Shown here one piece after another: positions 1 through 6,475 of a DNA stretch of 50,849 nt. Within the stretch, counting starts at the first letter, position 1. Each line of letters opens with the position of its first letter. Source of the DNA: an uncultured Oscillibacter sp. (lineage in GTDB: Bacteria > Bacillota > Clostridia > Oscillospirales > Oscillospiraceae); the NCBI GenBank assembly GCA_910588175.1, contig CAJUQQ010000013.1, positions 1 through 50,849 of the forward strand, written 5' to 3'. The notes under the pieces are model-generated. The model was not told where the DNA came from and did no database searches. It worked only from the letters and a program-made list of their open reading frames with translations. The position numbers were made by a program, and so were the translations under genes.

Positions 1-1
1 T

Positions 2-562
2 CTATTTTACCACTTTCTGCATCTTTTTTCTAGATTGTTTTTCAGAAGTAATAATAATATTTTCTTTCTCTCTTTGAAGTGAAACCTTTCCTTCTTCTGC
101 TGCTTCAAAATTGTTTAGAATTTCCTCAAACTTTTCTAGCGTCGGTTCGTCGGTGGAAATCCCGAAATATTTGCAAACGTATTTAAACGGGTCCCTCCGT
201 GCGCCATCACAAACAGTACGAGAGCAGTTATAAATATTTGGCGCATATTCTTGCTTGGAAAGTTCTGATTTCCTGGTTTTCCACTTGCTTTCGTTTTCAT
301 AGTTAGCTTTGCCGGAATCAAGTCTATGAGAAATCAACCGGGTTGATTTCAAACTCTCAATATGGCGATTCAATTCGTTGCAATCGTTGATATAGGTCTG
401 AATTCGCTCTTTTATTTGTAAAAAATTGTCTCCATTGAAATAAACCGTCTCGTAGATTTTCCATATTACAAATATAACGACAAATGGAATTAGAAAATAC
501 CAGTATGTAGCGACAAGCCCTATAATAATCAATATCGTTAGGATAGCCAGAAAAGTTTGCAT
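2..562 (-). CDS. Hypothetical membrane-anchored protein
   Basis: Complete 186-residue frame; the TAG stop lies at the extreme left edge. The first about 40 residues form one or two hydrophobic segments (rich in I, L, V and F), so the protein is probably anchored in the membrane. After this comes a soluble, charged region containing a Cys-bearing stretch (NCSRTVCDGARRDPFKYVCK) and a basic tail with several Lys residues. I do not recognise the family and assign no function. Its surroundings are small phage-like or mobile-element genes. AT-rich codon use contrasts with the GC-rich genes after 9.8 kb, which suggests horizontal acquisition. The protein may be C-terminally shortened, but this cannot be decided here. 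Confidence 0.6.
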   Translation of the reverse strand: MQTFLAILTILIIIGLVATYWYFLIPFVVIFVIWKIYETVYFNGDNFLQIKERIQTYINDCNELNRHIESLKSTRLISHRLDSGKANYENESKWKTRKSELSKQEYAPNIYNCSRTVCDGARRDPFKYVCKYFGISTDEPTLEKFEEILNNFEAAEEGKVSLQREKENIIITSEKQSRKKMQKVVK

Positions 563-640
563 AATAATTTCCCTCTTCCTCTATGTAGCCGCCTCCCGGC
601 GGCTTAATCTAAACTTTTTCATTTCTCGACAAAACAACCC

Positions 641-669
641 TTGTTTCGCCAATGCGATTGTTATATAAT
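641..669 (+). promoter_or_regulatory. Putative sigma-A promoter with partial operator
   Basis: TTGTTT (641-646) and TATAAT (664-669) are separated by 17 bases, about 55 bases before the small gene at 722. A half-site TTCGCC (645-650) matches the left arm of the palindromic operator seen in the promoters at 1161 and 3308, but the right arm is degenerate. A GC-rich hairpin (GCCGCC-TCCC-GGCGGC, 588-603) lies just upstream, between this promoter and the divergent gene at 2-562. Confidence 0.45.
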
Positions 670-721
670 CCTGCCGCGCAAATACTAGTTTTGGTGCCAA
701 AACGGAAAGGACCGTGGACAT

Positions 722-871
722 ATGCAGGATTATGATTCCAAAATTAGGGAATTGTTCTCCAAGCTGAATGAATCAGACAAGGAAAAGTTCCTCACCGCTT
801 TTGCATCTTCTCCAGAAGATCAATCATCAACCGCTTTGTCTCGTCAGACGAGACAGAAAGAAGCTCGTTGA
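722..871 (+). CDS. Small hypothetical protein, convergent overlap
   Basis: A 49-residue frame starts at ATG 722 after a purine-rich GGAAAGGA element and a promoter at 641-669. The first about 28 residues (MQDYDSKIRELFSKLNESDK onward) are charged and probably helical, as in a real small phage-type protein. The last about 26 residues overlap, on the opposite strand, the end of the XRE gene at 792-1148, so the natural C-terminus is uncertain. Function unknown. This is the first of several plus-strand genes here whose 3' ends run into a convergent minus-strand gene. Confidence 0.45.
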   Translation: MQDYDSKIRELFSKLNESDKEKFLTAFASSPEDQSSTALSRQTRQKEAR

Positions 872-1148
872 GCCGCTTATCCAGCGGGGAAAGCCCACTC
901 TCGGCAACGGGGGTGGGCTTTTCCTCTGCCCCCGGCGGACTGGGATCATCTGTATTGCCTAAGAGGTAGTCGGTGGAAACGTGGAAATATGCAGCAATTT
1001 CTACAATATAGAACTTGTAATTTTTGTTTTTTCCATTTTTCCACTTATAGATTATTCCTCGTGGCAATCTTATCGCTTCTTCCAGGAACCGATCTGTCTT
1101 TCCAGAAGCGTTAATCAAAGGGAGTATCCTGTCTTTAAAGATATCCAA
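792..1148 (-). CDS. XRE-family helix-turn-helix regulator
   Basis: A DNA-binding repressor-type protein of about 118 residues. The N-terminal half fits an XRE/Cro fold: helix, a turn near IYKWKNGKNKNYKFY, then IAAYFHVSTDYLLG, the characteristic end of this domain. A Pro/Glu-rich linker and a short helical tail (ETKRLMIDLLEKMQKR) follow. I prefer the TTG start at 1148 because AAGAGGTG lies about six bases upstream; GTG at 1157 is the alternative. The divergent promoter at 1161-1189 contains a perfect palindrome, a plausible target for this protein (inference). Its 3' end overlaps the small gene at 722-871. Confidence 0.7.
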   Translation of the reverse strand: MDIFKDRILPLINASGKTDRFLEEAIRLPRGIIYKWKNGKNKNYKFYIVEIAAYFHVSTDYLLGNTDDPSPPGAEEKPTPVAESGLSPLDKRLNELLSVSSDETKRLMIDLLEKMQKR

Positions 1149-1160
1149 TAAAATCACCTC

Positions 1161-1189
1161 TTTACTTTTCGCCGATTGGCGAATATAAT
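1161..1189 (+). promoter_or_regulatory. Promoter with palindromic operator in its spacer
   Basis: TTTACT (1161-1166), 17-base spacer, TATAAT (1184-1189). The spacer contains a perfect 6-4-6 palindrome, TTCGCC-GATT-GGCGAA (1168-1183), directly abutting the -10 box. A repressor bound here would block RNA polymerase. The gene at 1220 lies downstream and the XRE gene is divergent. A near-identical copy sits in the promoter at 3308-3336. Confidence 0.7.
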
Positions 1190-1192
1190 AAG

Positions 1193-1212
1193 CCTATCAA
1201 ATTATGAGGAGG
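1193..1212 (+). repeat. 20-nt leader repeat, copy A
   Basis: CCTATCAAATTATGAGGAGG, immediately before the gene at 1220 and containing its ribosome-binding site. Copies at 1803-1822 and 2239-2258 differ at only one or two positions; each lies just before a plus-strand gene. Confidence 0.7.
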
Positions 1213-1219
1213 GCACAGA

Positions 1220-1576
1220 ATGGGCGACATTTTAAAGATAGGGGAATACACAGAGATCAACGGGACAAGGGTCAATTGCGTCACCGGCATTGACATCAAA
1301 TGCAGACCAGACGATTATGACCAAGTAACCATTACCTTTGACGCAGAATCCGTCGAGTTTGAAACTTTTCCGGAGCTGTTCGGCCCGACCCTGTTTAAGT
1401 TCCAAAAGGAAACCAGGGCCAAGAAAATATGGAAGAAGATCAAGAAGGGAATAAGAGACTTTTTAGTTTTAAAAATGAGCCTACCACTTCGGATATGGAG
1501 AATCCGTAGGCGTTTTCGCAATAGGCAATTCCAGCGGGCAGAAGGACAATTCCACCATGATTCTGATACTTCTTGA
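1220..1576 (+). CDS. Hypothetical phage-type protein, 3' end overlapping a convergent gene
   Basis: Starts at ATG 1220, eight bases after GAGGAGG in leader copy A. The first about 75 residues (MGDILKIGEYTEINGTRVNC..., with conserved-looking CRPDDYD and ITFDAES stretches) read like a compact beta-rich protein. From about position 1440 the frame is antisense to the minus-strand gene 1440-1778 and becomes Arg-rich (RIWRIRRRFRNRQF), so the last about 45 residues may not be an authentic C-terminus. Expression is probably controlled by the promoter/operator at 1161-1189. Function unknown. Confidence 0.5.
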   Translation: MGDILKIGEYTEINGTRVNCVTGIDIKCRPDDYDQVTITFDAESVEFETFPELFGPTLFKFQKETRAKKIWKKIKKGIRDFLVLKMSLPLRIWRIRRRFRNRQFQRAEGQFHHDSDTS

Positions 1577-1778
1577 TATATCCTGTTCCATTTAATTCAG
1601 CAGCAGTACTGACAATATCCGGCATAGGCCATGTTGGGAACAGCTCGGATTGAAGATAGTTGAAATCCATAAATTCGACGGCCTTTCGCTTGAGATTCCC
1701 GTCCCGTATCCGCTCCAGATATACCTTGTATAAGCTCAAAATCATAAACTCGGCGTCTTTTGTTAATTTCGAATCCAT
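1440..1778 (-). CDS. YjcQ-like hypothetical protein
   Basis: A 112-residue protein beginning MDSKLTKDAEFMILSLYKVY, with GGGAG upstream of ATG 1778. The arrangement (long N-terminal helix, a basic stretch RDGNLKRKAVEF, a central SELFPTWPMPDIVSTAAEL, then a small C-terminal part ending in a Leu-rich helix) resembles small YjcQ-type winged-helix proteins of Firmicutes phages. The assignment is from memory of the pattern and no role is proven. The 3' end overlaps the convergent gene at 1220-1576 by about 137 bases. The start is 53 bases from the divergent gene at 1832. Confidence 0.55.
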   Translation of the reverse strand: MDSKLTKDAEFMILSLYKVYLERIRDGNLKRKAVEFMDFNYLQSELFPTWPMPDIVSTAAELNGTGYIKKYQNHGGIVLLPAGIAYCENAYGFSISEVVGSFLKLKSLLFPS

Positions 1779-1802
1779 AAGAAACTCCCGTCAGAAAAGA
1801 AT

Positions 1803-1822
1803 CCTATTAAATTATGAGGAGG
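1803..1822 (+). repeat. 20-nt leader repeat, copy B
   Basis: CCTATTAAATTATGAGGAGG before the gene at 1832; differs from copy A (1193-1212) at one position. No strong -35/-10 pair was seen immediately upstream. Confidence 0.7.
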
Positions 1823-1831
1823 GTCAACACT

Positions 1832-2002
1832 ATGAGGCCAGAGTACCGGTTGCTTGCCCATTTTGGCGAAAAAGAGTTTGAGGACATCAACCGCCAGCTT
1901 GCTAAATTTGTCCTGGAGCACAAACTGCAAAATTCCCCTGATATGTGTAAAGACCTGTTCGACTATTTTATCCGTGTGATAGAGTGCTGGAACGAGGTAT
2001 AA
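1832..2002 (+). CDS. Small hypothetical protein
   Basis: A 56-residue acidic, helical protein (MRPEYRLLAHFGEKEFEDIN...). The start is placed at ATG 1832 because GAGGAGGG of leader copy B lies eight bases upstream; the in-frame ATG at 1814 lies inside that ribosome-binding site and is unlikely. The last about 13 codons overlap the end of the minus-strand pseudogene 1963-2224. No family is recognised. Confidence 0.55.
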   Translation: MRPEYRLLAHFGEKEFEDINRQLAKFVLEHKLQNSPDMCKDLFDYFIRVIECWNEV

Positions 2003-2224
2003 AGAGGGCATGAAAATTCATCTTCACAAAACATGGCTTTATAACGCTGTTCCTGTTTCCAGAGCGGCAACTTGGAGTTTTCGATAATCGGGCACTGCAC
2101 GCAGAAATTCCCATTTATGTTCCTCCATTTCCTTGTACCATCCGCAAATAGATACATCAACGTGCCATAAAGGACATTCCCCAGAATTTACTTTAAGTAT
2201 GCTTGCCAGCATTGTTGCGAACAA
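1963..2224 (-). pseudogene. Frameshifted Cys-rich small protein gene
   Basis: Two overlapping minus-strand frames read as halves of one Cys-rich protein. The upstream frame gives CPLWHVDVSICGWYKEMEEH...WEFLRA and the downstream frame gives CPIIENSKLPLWKQEQRY...CEDEFSCPLY. The change of frame falls near GCAGTGCCCG; loss of a two-base TG from a GTGTGC string would explain it. The paired Cys motifs suggest a small metal-binding or disulfide protein, but its function is unknown. Start is either TTG 2224 or ATG 2212. The two frames could instead be separate overlapping small genes. Confidence 0.4.
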
Positions 2225-2238
2225 CCCCTTTTTTCTAA

Positions 2239-2258
2239 CCTATCACATTATGAGGAGG
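2239..2258 (+). repeat. 20-nt leader repeat, copy C
   Basis: CCTATCACATTATGAGGAGG, eight bases before the ATA-initiated small frame at 2266. Differs from copy A at one position and from copy B at two. Confidence 0.65.
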
Positions 2259-2265
2259 AACAGGC

Positions 2266-2361
2266 ATATTTCAACTGATATCAACGGTTTGTAGCTTGGC
2301 GGCAGCGGCGCTCAATTTAGCAATGGTCATACTGCTGTATAAGTGGTACAGACCTAAGTAA
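2266..2361 (+). CDS. 31-residue transmembrane peptide with ATA start
   Basis: After leader copy C, GAGGAGG is followed at ideal spacing by ATA rather than ATG. The frame from there encodes a 31-codon hydrophobic peptide (FQLISTVCSLAAAALNLAMV, then ILLYKWYRPK) ending at TAA 2359-2361. One membrane-spanning helix with a short basic tail is typical of holin-like or small regulatory membrane peptides. The next upstream in-frame codon set contains a TGA, so no other start with that ribosome-binding site is available. It may be a gene silenced by a G-to-A change in the start codon, or one translated weakly from ATA. Confidence 0.4.
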   Translation: MFQLISTVCSLAAAALNLAMVILLYKWYRPK

Positions 2362-2414
2362 GACAAGAAATTTTGCCCAAAACAGCCAAAAACAAAGAAA
2401 CGGAAGGAACCTAA

Positions 2415-2678
2415 ATGAAATCTGAACTGGAAAAATTAAAAGATGAAGTTCTATGGCTTAAATGCATAAATACAATTGCATATTTCGCGATATTTATTTT
2501 AACCGTCAGATATTGGGAGTTAGTCGATCATATCAATACTATTTGGGAAATTGTCAGCGTCATGCGGGATAGTATCAATGTCATGTTGGATAGTATCGAC
2601 TTGCTTAGAGACGCAGATTCCGGTTTCTTTGACATACTCAACAAACTCCATGAAGCCCTCTGCCAGTTTATCAAGTGA
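2415..2678 (+). CDS. Small hypothetical membrane protein
   Basis: An 87-residue frame from ATG 2415 with GGAAGGAA upstream. Residues 1-15 are charged (MKSELEKLKDEVLWLK). Residues about 16-32 form a hydrophobic helix (INTIAYFAIFILTV), and the rest is heptad-like with repeated VMRDSINVMLDSIDLL, possibly a coiled coil. From 2520 onward it is antisense to the minus-strand gene 2520-3218, so the C-terminal half is uncertain. Probably a phage-type membrane peptide cotranscribed with the frame at 2266. Confidence 0.45.
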   Translation: MKSELEKLKDEVLWLKCINTIAYFAIFILTVRYWELVDHINTIWEIVSVMRDSINVMLDSIDLLRDADSGFFDILNKLHEALCQFIK

Positions 2679-3218
2679 CGCCGCCTTTTGACGCTCAATT
2701 TCATTTCGTTCAAGGTTGATTTCCACTTGCCTTTGGCCAATTTCATTTTGTTCCCGCATGATTTGCTTTGTTTCCCCATCAATAGATACTGGCCTTATAA
2801 GTGTTATGATTGTCAAAACAAGCATTGCAATCTTGTAAAGATTTTCAAGAGTAATGATTTTTGGCTTCTTACCTTCTTCCGGAGCAATGATTTTTTGAAA
2901 CTCCTCTCGTTTCTCCTCTGGAACCAATTGCGCCATTTCCCGAAGAGGCTCCAGTTTTTCTTCCGGGACCGAGATATAAGATTCTTCCTGTAATTCATCA
3001 ATTGGCAGTTCTCTTACACTCTCTATCAGAGCGAAAAGCGAAGCCGTCAACAATTCAACATAATTTTCTGTCAGAATTTTGACCATCGAACTCGAAAGGG
3101 CCTTACATAAGTTTAAAATGCTATCGTTTATGGCCTGATAGTCAATTTCCATATCAAAGAGTGACTTGCAAAGGGCATCTATTTGACCATCCACAAGCGA
3201 AGTATCGTACGTTACCAT
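2520..3218 (-). CDS. Hypothetical membrane and coiled-coil protein
   Basis: A 232-residue protein. Residues 1-120 are acidic and helical (including PEEKLEPLREMAQLVPEEKR). A single hydrophobic segment at about 128-145 (YKIAMLVLTIITLI) follows, then a Gln/Glu-rich coiled-coil stretch (EQNEIGQRQVEINLERNEIE), and an Asp/Ile-rich tail with DTIQHDIDTIPHD-like short repeats. No family is recognised. The last 159 bases overlap the convergent gene at 2415-2678. A transcript from that gene running to the hairpin at 3242 would be antisense to this whole gene. Confidence 0.55.
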   Translation of the reverse strand: MVTYDTSLVDGQIDALCKSLFDMEIDYQAINDSILNLCKALSSSMVKILTENYVELLTASLFALIESVRELPIDELQEESYISVPEEKLEPLREMAQLVPEEKREEFQKIIAPEEGKKPKIITLENLYKIAMLVLTIITLIRPVSIDGETKQIMREQNEIGQRQVEINLERNEIERQKAASLDKLAEGFMEFVEYVKETGICVSKQVDTIQHDIDTIPHDADNFPNSIDMID

Positions 3219-3241
3219 TTACAGATATATTCTCCCCCCAT

Positions 3242-3268
3242 CCCCGCCAAACGGCGGGGGCTTTCTTT
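3242..3268 (+). terminator. Rho-independent terminator (plus strand)
   Basis: CCCCGCC-AAAC-GGCGGGG followed by GCTTTCTTTG. The T-rich side is on the plus strand, so it ends rightward transcripts arriving from the 2.2-2.7 kb genes, just beyond the start of the minus-strand gene 2520-3218. Confidence 0.55.
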
Positions 3269-3284
3269 GTGCGATATGACGAAA

Positions 3285-3336
3285 TTCACCAACTGGTGAA
3301 ATGTTCGTTGACTTTTCGCTGATTGGCGAATATAAT
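3285..3336 (+). promoter_or_regulatory. Promoter with two tandem palindromic operators
   Basis: TTGACT (3308-3313), 17-base spacer, TATAAT (3331-3336). Operator 1 is TTCACC-AACT-GGTGAA (3285-3300), a perfect 6-4-6 palindrome. Operator 2 is TTCGCT-GATT-GGCGAA (3315-3330), inside the spacer and one mismatch from perfect. Their centres are 30 bases apart, about three helical turns, as in phage-type operator pairs. The promoter faces the XRE gene at 3480. Confidence 0.75.
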
Positions 3337-3479
3337 AATACTTGCTTGAACGAGGCAACAAAAACCCAGGCCCCCTAAACAGCGGGCTTTGAAAAAAATT
3401 GTAGGTTGTTGGCACTTCCTATATTAAAGGGTTTCCGCCGCAAAGTCAAGCGCAACTTATTATTAATAAGGAGGTAGAA

Positions 3480-3680
3480 ATGGGGCTGAAAGAAGCAAGG
3501 AAGCGGGCCGGGCTCACGGCGAAGGACGTGGCGCTTTCCCTCGGCGTTACCTTCCAGAACGTCTACAATTGGGAGAACGGCTCGTATCTCCCCCCCTCCA
3601 AGCGGCTGCCGGAGCTGGCCAAGCTGTACGGCTGCACGGTGGATGAACTGCTGGGCGGCGGCGGGCAGGACGGGGCGTGA
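3480..3680 (+). CDS. XRE-family (Cro/C1-type) regulator
   Basis: A 66-residue protein that is essentially one helix-turn-helix domain. The sequence LKEARKRAGLTAKDVALSLG forms helices 1-2, VTFQNVYNWENGSYLPPSKR forms the recognition and following helix, and LPELAKLYGCTVDELLGG closes the fold. AAGGAGG lies seven to ten bases before ATG 3480. It is the only complete regulator downstream of the double-operator promoter (3285-3336), so autoregulation is likely (inference). Its codon use is more GC-rich than its neighbours. Confidence 0.8.
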   Translation: MGLKEARKRAGLTAKDVALSLGVTFQNVYNWENGSYLPPSKRLPELAKLYGCTVDELLGGGGQDGA

Positions 3681-3720
3681 GATAGCCTTGAAATCAACAA
3701 TCGAAGGGAGAGATTCACTA

Positions 3721-3872
3721 ATGAGTACATCATTTTAGAAGATCGGCCTGTATTAGGTCTATGGCTTGTGAAGGTCCAGACACCCAGTGGCCGTAGAATA
3801 TGCGTCAACCACAAAGGCAGCTTGAAAGATGCCCGGGGAAAGGCTATGCGGGCAGCTCTAGACCCGGCATGA
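3721..3872 (+). pseudogene. Small gene broken at its first codon
   Basis: ATG 3721 has a suitable GGGAG upstream but gives a five-codon frame. The +2 frame from GAG 3723 is open for 49 codons and reads like a real protein (EYIILEDRPVLGLWLVKVQT, then PSGRRICVNHKG...AALDPA). Loss of one G from an original ATGGAG explains this exactly. It ends at TGA 3870-3872, eleven bases before the next gene. No family is recognised. Confidence 0.4.
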
Positions 3873-3882
3873 GGGAGGACTT

Positions 3883-4056
3883 ATGAAAGGAACATTTAGA
3901 ATTACTCTGGACTATCTCCAAAAGCTGGGCGCTTGTCTGGAGGGGCAGAGAGAATTTAAAAGAGCGTTTCCGGACGGCGGCGGATATCAGGAGGTTCTTG
4001 ACCGTTGTGCGGAAGAAGGGTGCATTGACTTTACCCGGTATATAAATACCGAATGA
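3883..4056 (+). CDS. Small hypothetical protein
   Basis: A 57-residue frame with GGGAGGA before ATG 3883. It begins MKGTFRITLDYLQKLGACLE and ends CAEEGCIDFTRYINTE. The composition is ordinary and probably mixed alpha/beta. It overlaps the next gene by four bases (ATGA), so the two are probably translationally coupled. It lies in the same operon-like run as the XRE gene at 3480, a typical early-region small phage gene of unknown function. Confidence 0.6.
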   Translation: MKGTFRITLDYLQKLGACLEGQREFKRAFPDGGGYQEVLDRCAEEGCIDFTRYINTE

Positions 4057-4367
4057 AGTTCTCTATGGGTAAGCAGAGCATCGAGGCGGAAGGAATGCGA
4101 AGCGCTGGGGATGAGTTTTTTGCCGGGAAGGAAAAGCAGAAATCCCTTGACCAGATCCCGCTTGACGACGTTGAGAGGGCAGCTTACACCAACTGCATGA
4201 ATAACGGCATCAAGCGGATCATTCCCGGCCTTCGCAATCTGGATATTTCCGATTTAGCTTGCTTTTTATGTTGTCCTGAAATCCGTTTCTATTTAAATAG
4301 TCAATTATCATTCTTTTTGAAATATTATTATCTTTATACCATGACCAATAATATTTTCTTCGTCTGA
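4053..4367 (+). CDS. Hypothetical protein with chimeric C-terminus
   Basis: The frame starts at ATG 4053 in an ATGA overlap with the gene before it. The first about 65 residues (MKFSMGKQSIEAEGMRSAGD ... VERAAYTNCMNNGIKRII) look authentic. After about position 4250 the sequence becomes AT-rich and hydrophobic (FFLKYYYLYTM) and is antisense to the end of the DUF2800 fragment, so the natural 3' end has probably been lost at a recombination joint. Treat as a truncated phage gene whose present stop codon is accidental. Confidence 0.45.
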   Translation: MKFSMGKQSIEAEGMRSAGDEFFAGKEKQKSLDQIPLDDVERAAYTNCMNNGIKRIIPGLRNLDISDLACFLCCPEIRFYLNSQLSFFLKYYYLYTMTNNIFFV

Positions 4368-4986
4368 GCAGATGATATACTTTGGGCAATTCGTCTGACG
4401 GGATAAAAACATCATTCTTGGACATGAACTTCTCCATCTCAGTGATGGGGATGAGGGATTTCTTGAAGATGTCAGTGTACCCAGCGTCCTTCGCGGCCTG
4501 GATTACCGCCTCCTCATCCGTATAGCGGCGGTTGGTACGGGTGGCCACCAGCTTGAAGCCCCGCCACACCTTCCCGTGGTTGACAGCGGCGTCCTGGGCG
4601 TAGGCTTGTATTTCACTGGCCCATTTAGTGAGGTCATCCAGTTTGGTGAGGATGTCCTCAATCTCCTCATCCGAGAGGAGAGGCGGCGGAGCGAACTCGA
4701 ACCGGGCAAGCTGGAGCTTCTCCTCGGCGCGGGCGCGGCACTTTACCGCCGCTTTGCAGAACTGGCACCAGGGGCCGGGGAGGTAGTCCCCCTCGCCTTT
4801 GTGAGCCAGCTCCGCCTTGGGCTTGAGGGTGTTCTCCGCCCAGGCGTTCAGCTCGTCCACCGAGATCGTCCAGGTGGACACATTCTCCCGGCGGGGCTGG
4901 TAGATGCTCATACTCACCTCGGTGATGTCGTAGATGGAATCGAATAGCCGGAGCGCGCCCAGGGCATACAGCATCATCTGGGGATT
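4219..4986 (-). pseudogene. DUF2800 phage protein, truncated at both ends
   Basis: The middle of a DUF2800 protein, a phage family with a PD-(D/E)XK nuclease-like fold. Visible landmarks are NPQMMLYALGALRLFDSIYD, the Cys cluster WCQFCKAAVKC (as in Fe-S-binding nucleases) and the C-terminal ITEMEKF. The 5' part is missing: a TAA stands directly before NPQMM where it meets the IS30 sequence. The last about 75 residues (SDELPKVYHLLRRRKYYWSW onward) do not resemble the family and come from another AT-rich fragment. Full-length members are much longer, about 370-400 residues. Confidence 0.65.
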
Positions 4987-5990
4987 TTACTCGGCGTCCA
5001 CCAGAACGCCCTGGGAAGAAGCCGCAGGAAATAGCGGATAAACTTCATGTTCACGTAAGCACGATTTACCGGGAGATCAAGCGCGCCCGAATGGTTCACA
5101 GAAATTCGGACTGGACGGAAGAAGAACGGTATAACCCGGATGAAGCACACCGGAAGTATCGGCGGAACTTGGAAAAGAAAGGCGCGGGATTGAAGATCGG
5201 AAACGATCTTCAACTTGCGGACTATTTGGAAAAGAAAGTGATCGACGACGGGTATTCACCCGCCGCCGCCCTTGCGTCGATCAAGCTGGCCGGAAAGAAG
5301 TTTTCAACGTCTATTTGCGTAAGCACGTTTTACAGCTACATAACAAAGGGCGTTTTCCGCTCCCTGACAAACGCAGACTTGCCGGAAAAGCCGAAAAAGA
5401 AACGGAAGTACAAAAAAGTTAAAACAATGAAGCGACCGCCGCGGGGGGAGAGTATCGAAAAGCGCCCGGCGGAGGTTGACGCGCGCGAAACGTTCGGACA
5501 TTGGGAGGGGGACACGGTTTACAGCAAAAAGGACGGGTCAAAGGCCCTGTTCGTCTTAACAGAGCGGTTGACCCGTGAAGAAATTATGGTGCGGATAAAA
5601 GACAGGACGGCGGAAAGCGTTATAAAGGCGCTGGACCGTATCGAACGGAAATGCGGGCCGGTCCTGTTCAGAAAAATTTTCAGGACGATCACCGTTGACA
5701 ATGGCGGGGAGTTTTCCGACGTGGACCGGCTGGAGAGGTCCGCCATACGAAAGACATTGAAGCGGACAAAGGTTTATTTCTGCCACCCGTATTCGTCCTA
5801 TGAACGCGGGTCAAACGAATGTCAAAATAAAATGATTCGGCGACCATTTCCGAAAGGAACTGATTTCGGCAATGTGACCGACGCGGAGGTTGCGCGGGCT
5901 GAAAGCTGGATGAACAATTATCCGCGTAAAATATTGGGGTGGAAAACGTCTGAAATGTTGTTCAGGGAGTGCGTCGCCGCCCTGATCTGA
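4984..5990 (+). pseudogene. IS30-family transposase, 5' end missing
   Basis: A DDE transposase with an HTH near the start (EIADKLHVHVSTIYREIKRA, encoded upstream of ATG 5091) and an intact catalytic core. Core residues are D in GHWEGDTVY, D in TVDNGGEF, and E in YERGSNECQNKMIRRPFPKG. The open frame continues upstream of ATG 5091 to about 4984, where it joins the DUF2800 remnant; the normal N-terminus and left inverted repeat are absent. The internal ATG would make a 299-residue protein lacking most of the HTH. Downstream is AT-rich sequence (5991-6060) that probably holds the right end. Unlikely to transpose on its own. Confidence 0.8.
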
Positions 5991-6201
5991 CACGCTCAAA
6001 AAATTTTTATATTTTTTTCGCATTTACTATTGACATTTCCGGATTTCTATTGAACCGAGTAGAAAAGCAAATAAATTACGATACGCACTATCAGTGCAAG
6101 ACTTCCAACATTTAAAAAAGATTAGGAGACTGCCCGACATGGAGCATACTGTAGGATTTTTGTATACCAACTACATTTATGATAAGAAATATGGAAGATA
6201 A

Positions 6202-6378
6202 AACAGCCAATGCCTGCCGGCGGGTCACCCCTTGGCAAAAGCCCGCTGGTGTGACAAGGCGCTGTGGCTGCGCACCCGGACACAGGGAGAGCAGGTCCAC
6301 TATTGTCTGGATGCCTCCGCTTCCAGCACGCCGGGTAATATGTATCTGGACATGACGGCAATCGCCAGAACCCTGTAA
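6202..6378 (+). pseudogene. C-terminal fragment of an unknown protein
   Basis: In the 485-base gap between the IS30 transposase and the diguanylate cyclase, one frame is open directly after a TAA and reads like a natural C-terminus (KARWCDKALWLRTRTQGEQV, then HYCLDASASSTPGNMYLDM...RTL, stop). There is no start codon or ribosome-binding site. I take it as a gene tail left by a rearrangement; the parent family is not recognised. The rest of the gap (5991-6201 and 6379-6475) shows nothing else I can support. Confidence 0.35.
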
Positions 6379-6475
6379 CAGACACACCCCTGTTGGCTTT
6401 CCGTCCTTGCGTTCGTCTGAACGTGATGGGCAGCCGCTTAGAAATCCCTTCCCGCTCCCCCGATCAGGTGGAGCG

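Noticed and set aside
1168..1183. LexA box
   Set aside because: The palindrome TTCGCC-N4-GGCGAA lacks the GAAC...GTTC core of Gram-positive LexA sites; an XRE operator fits better.
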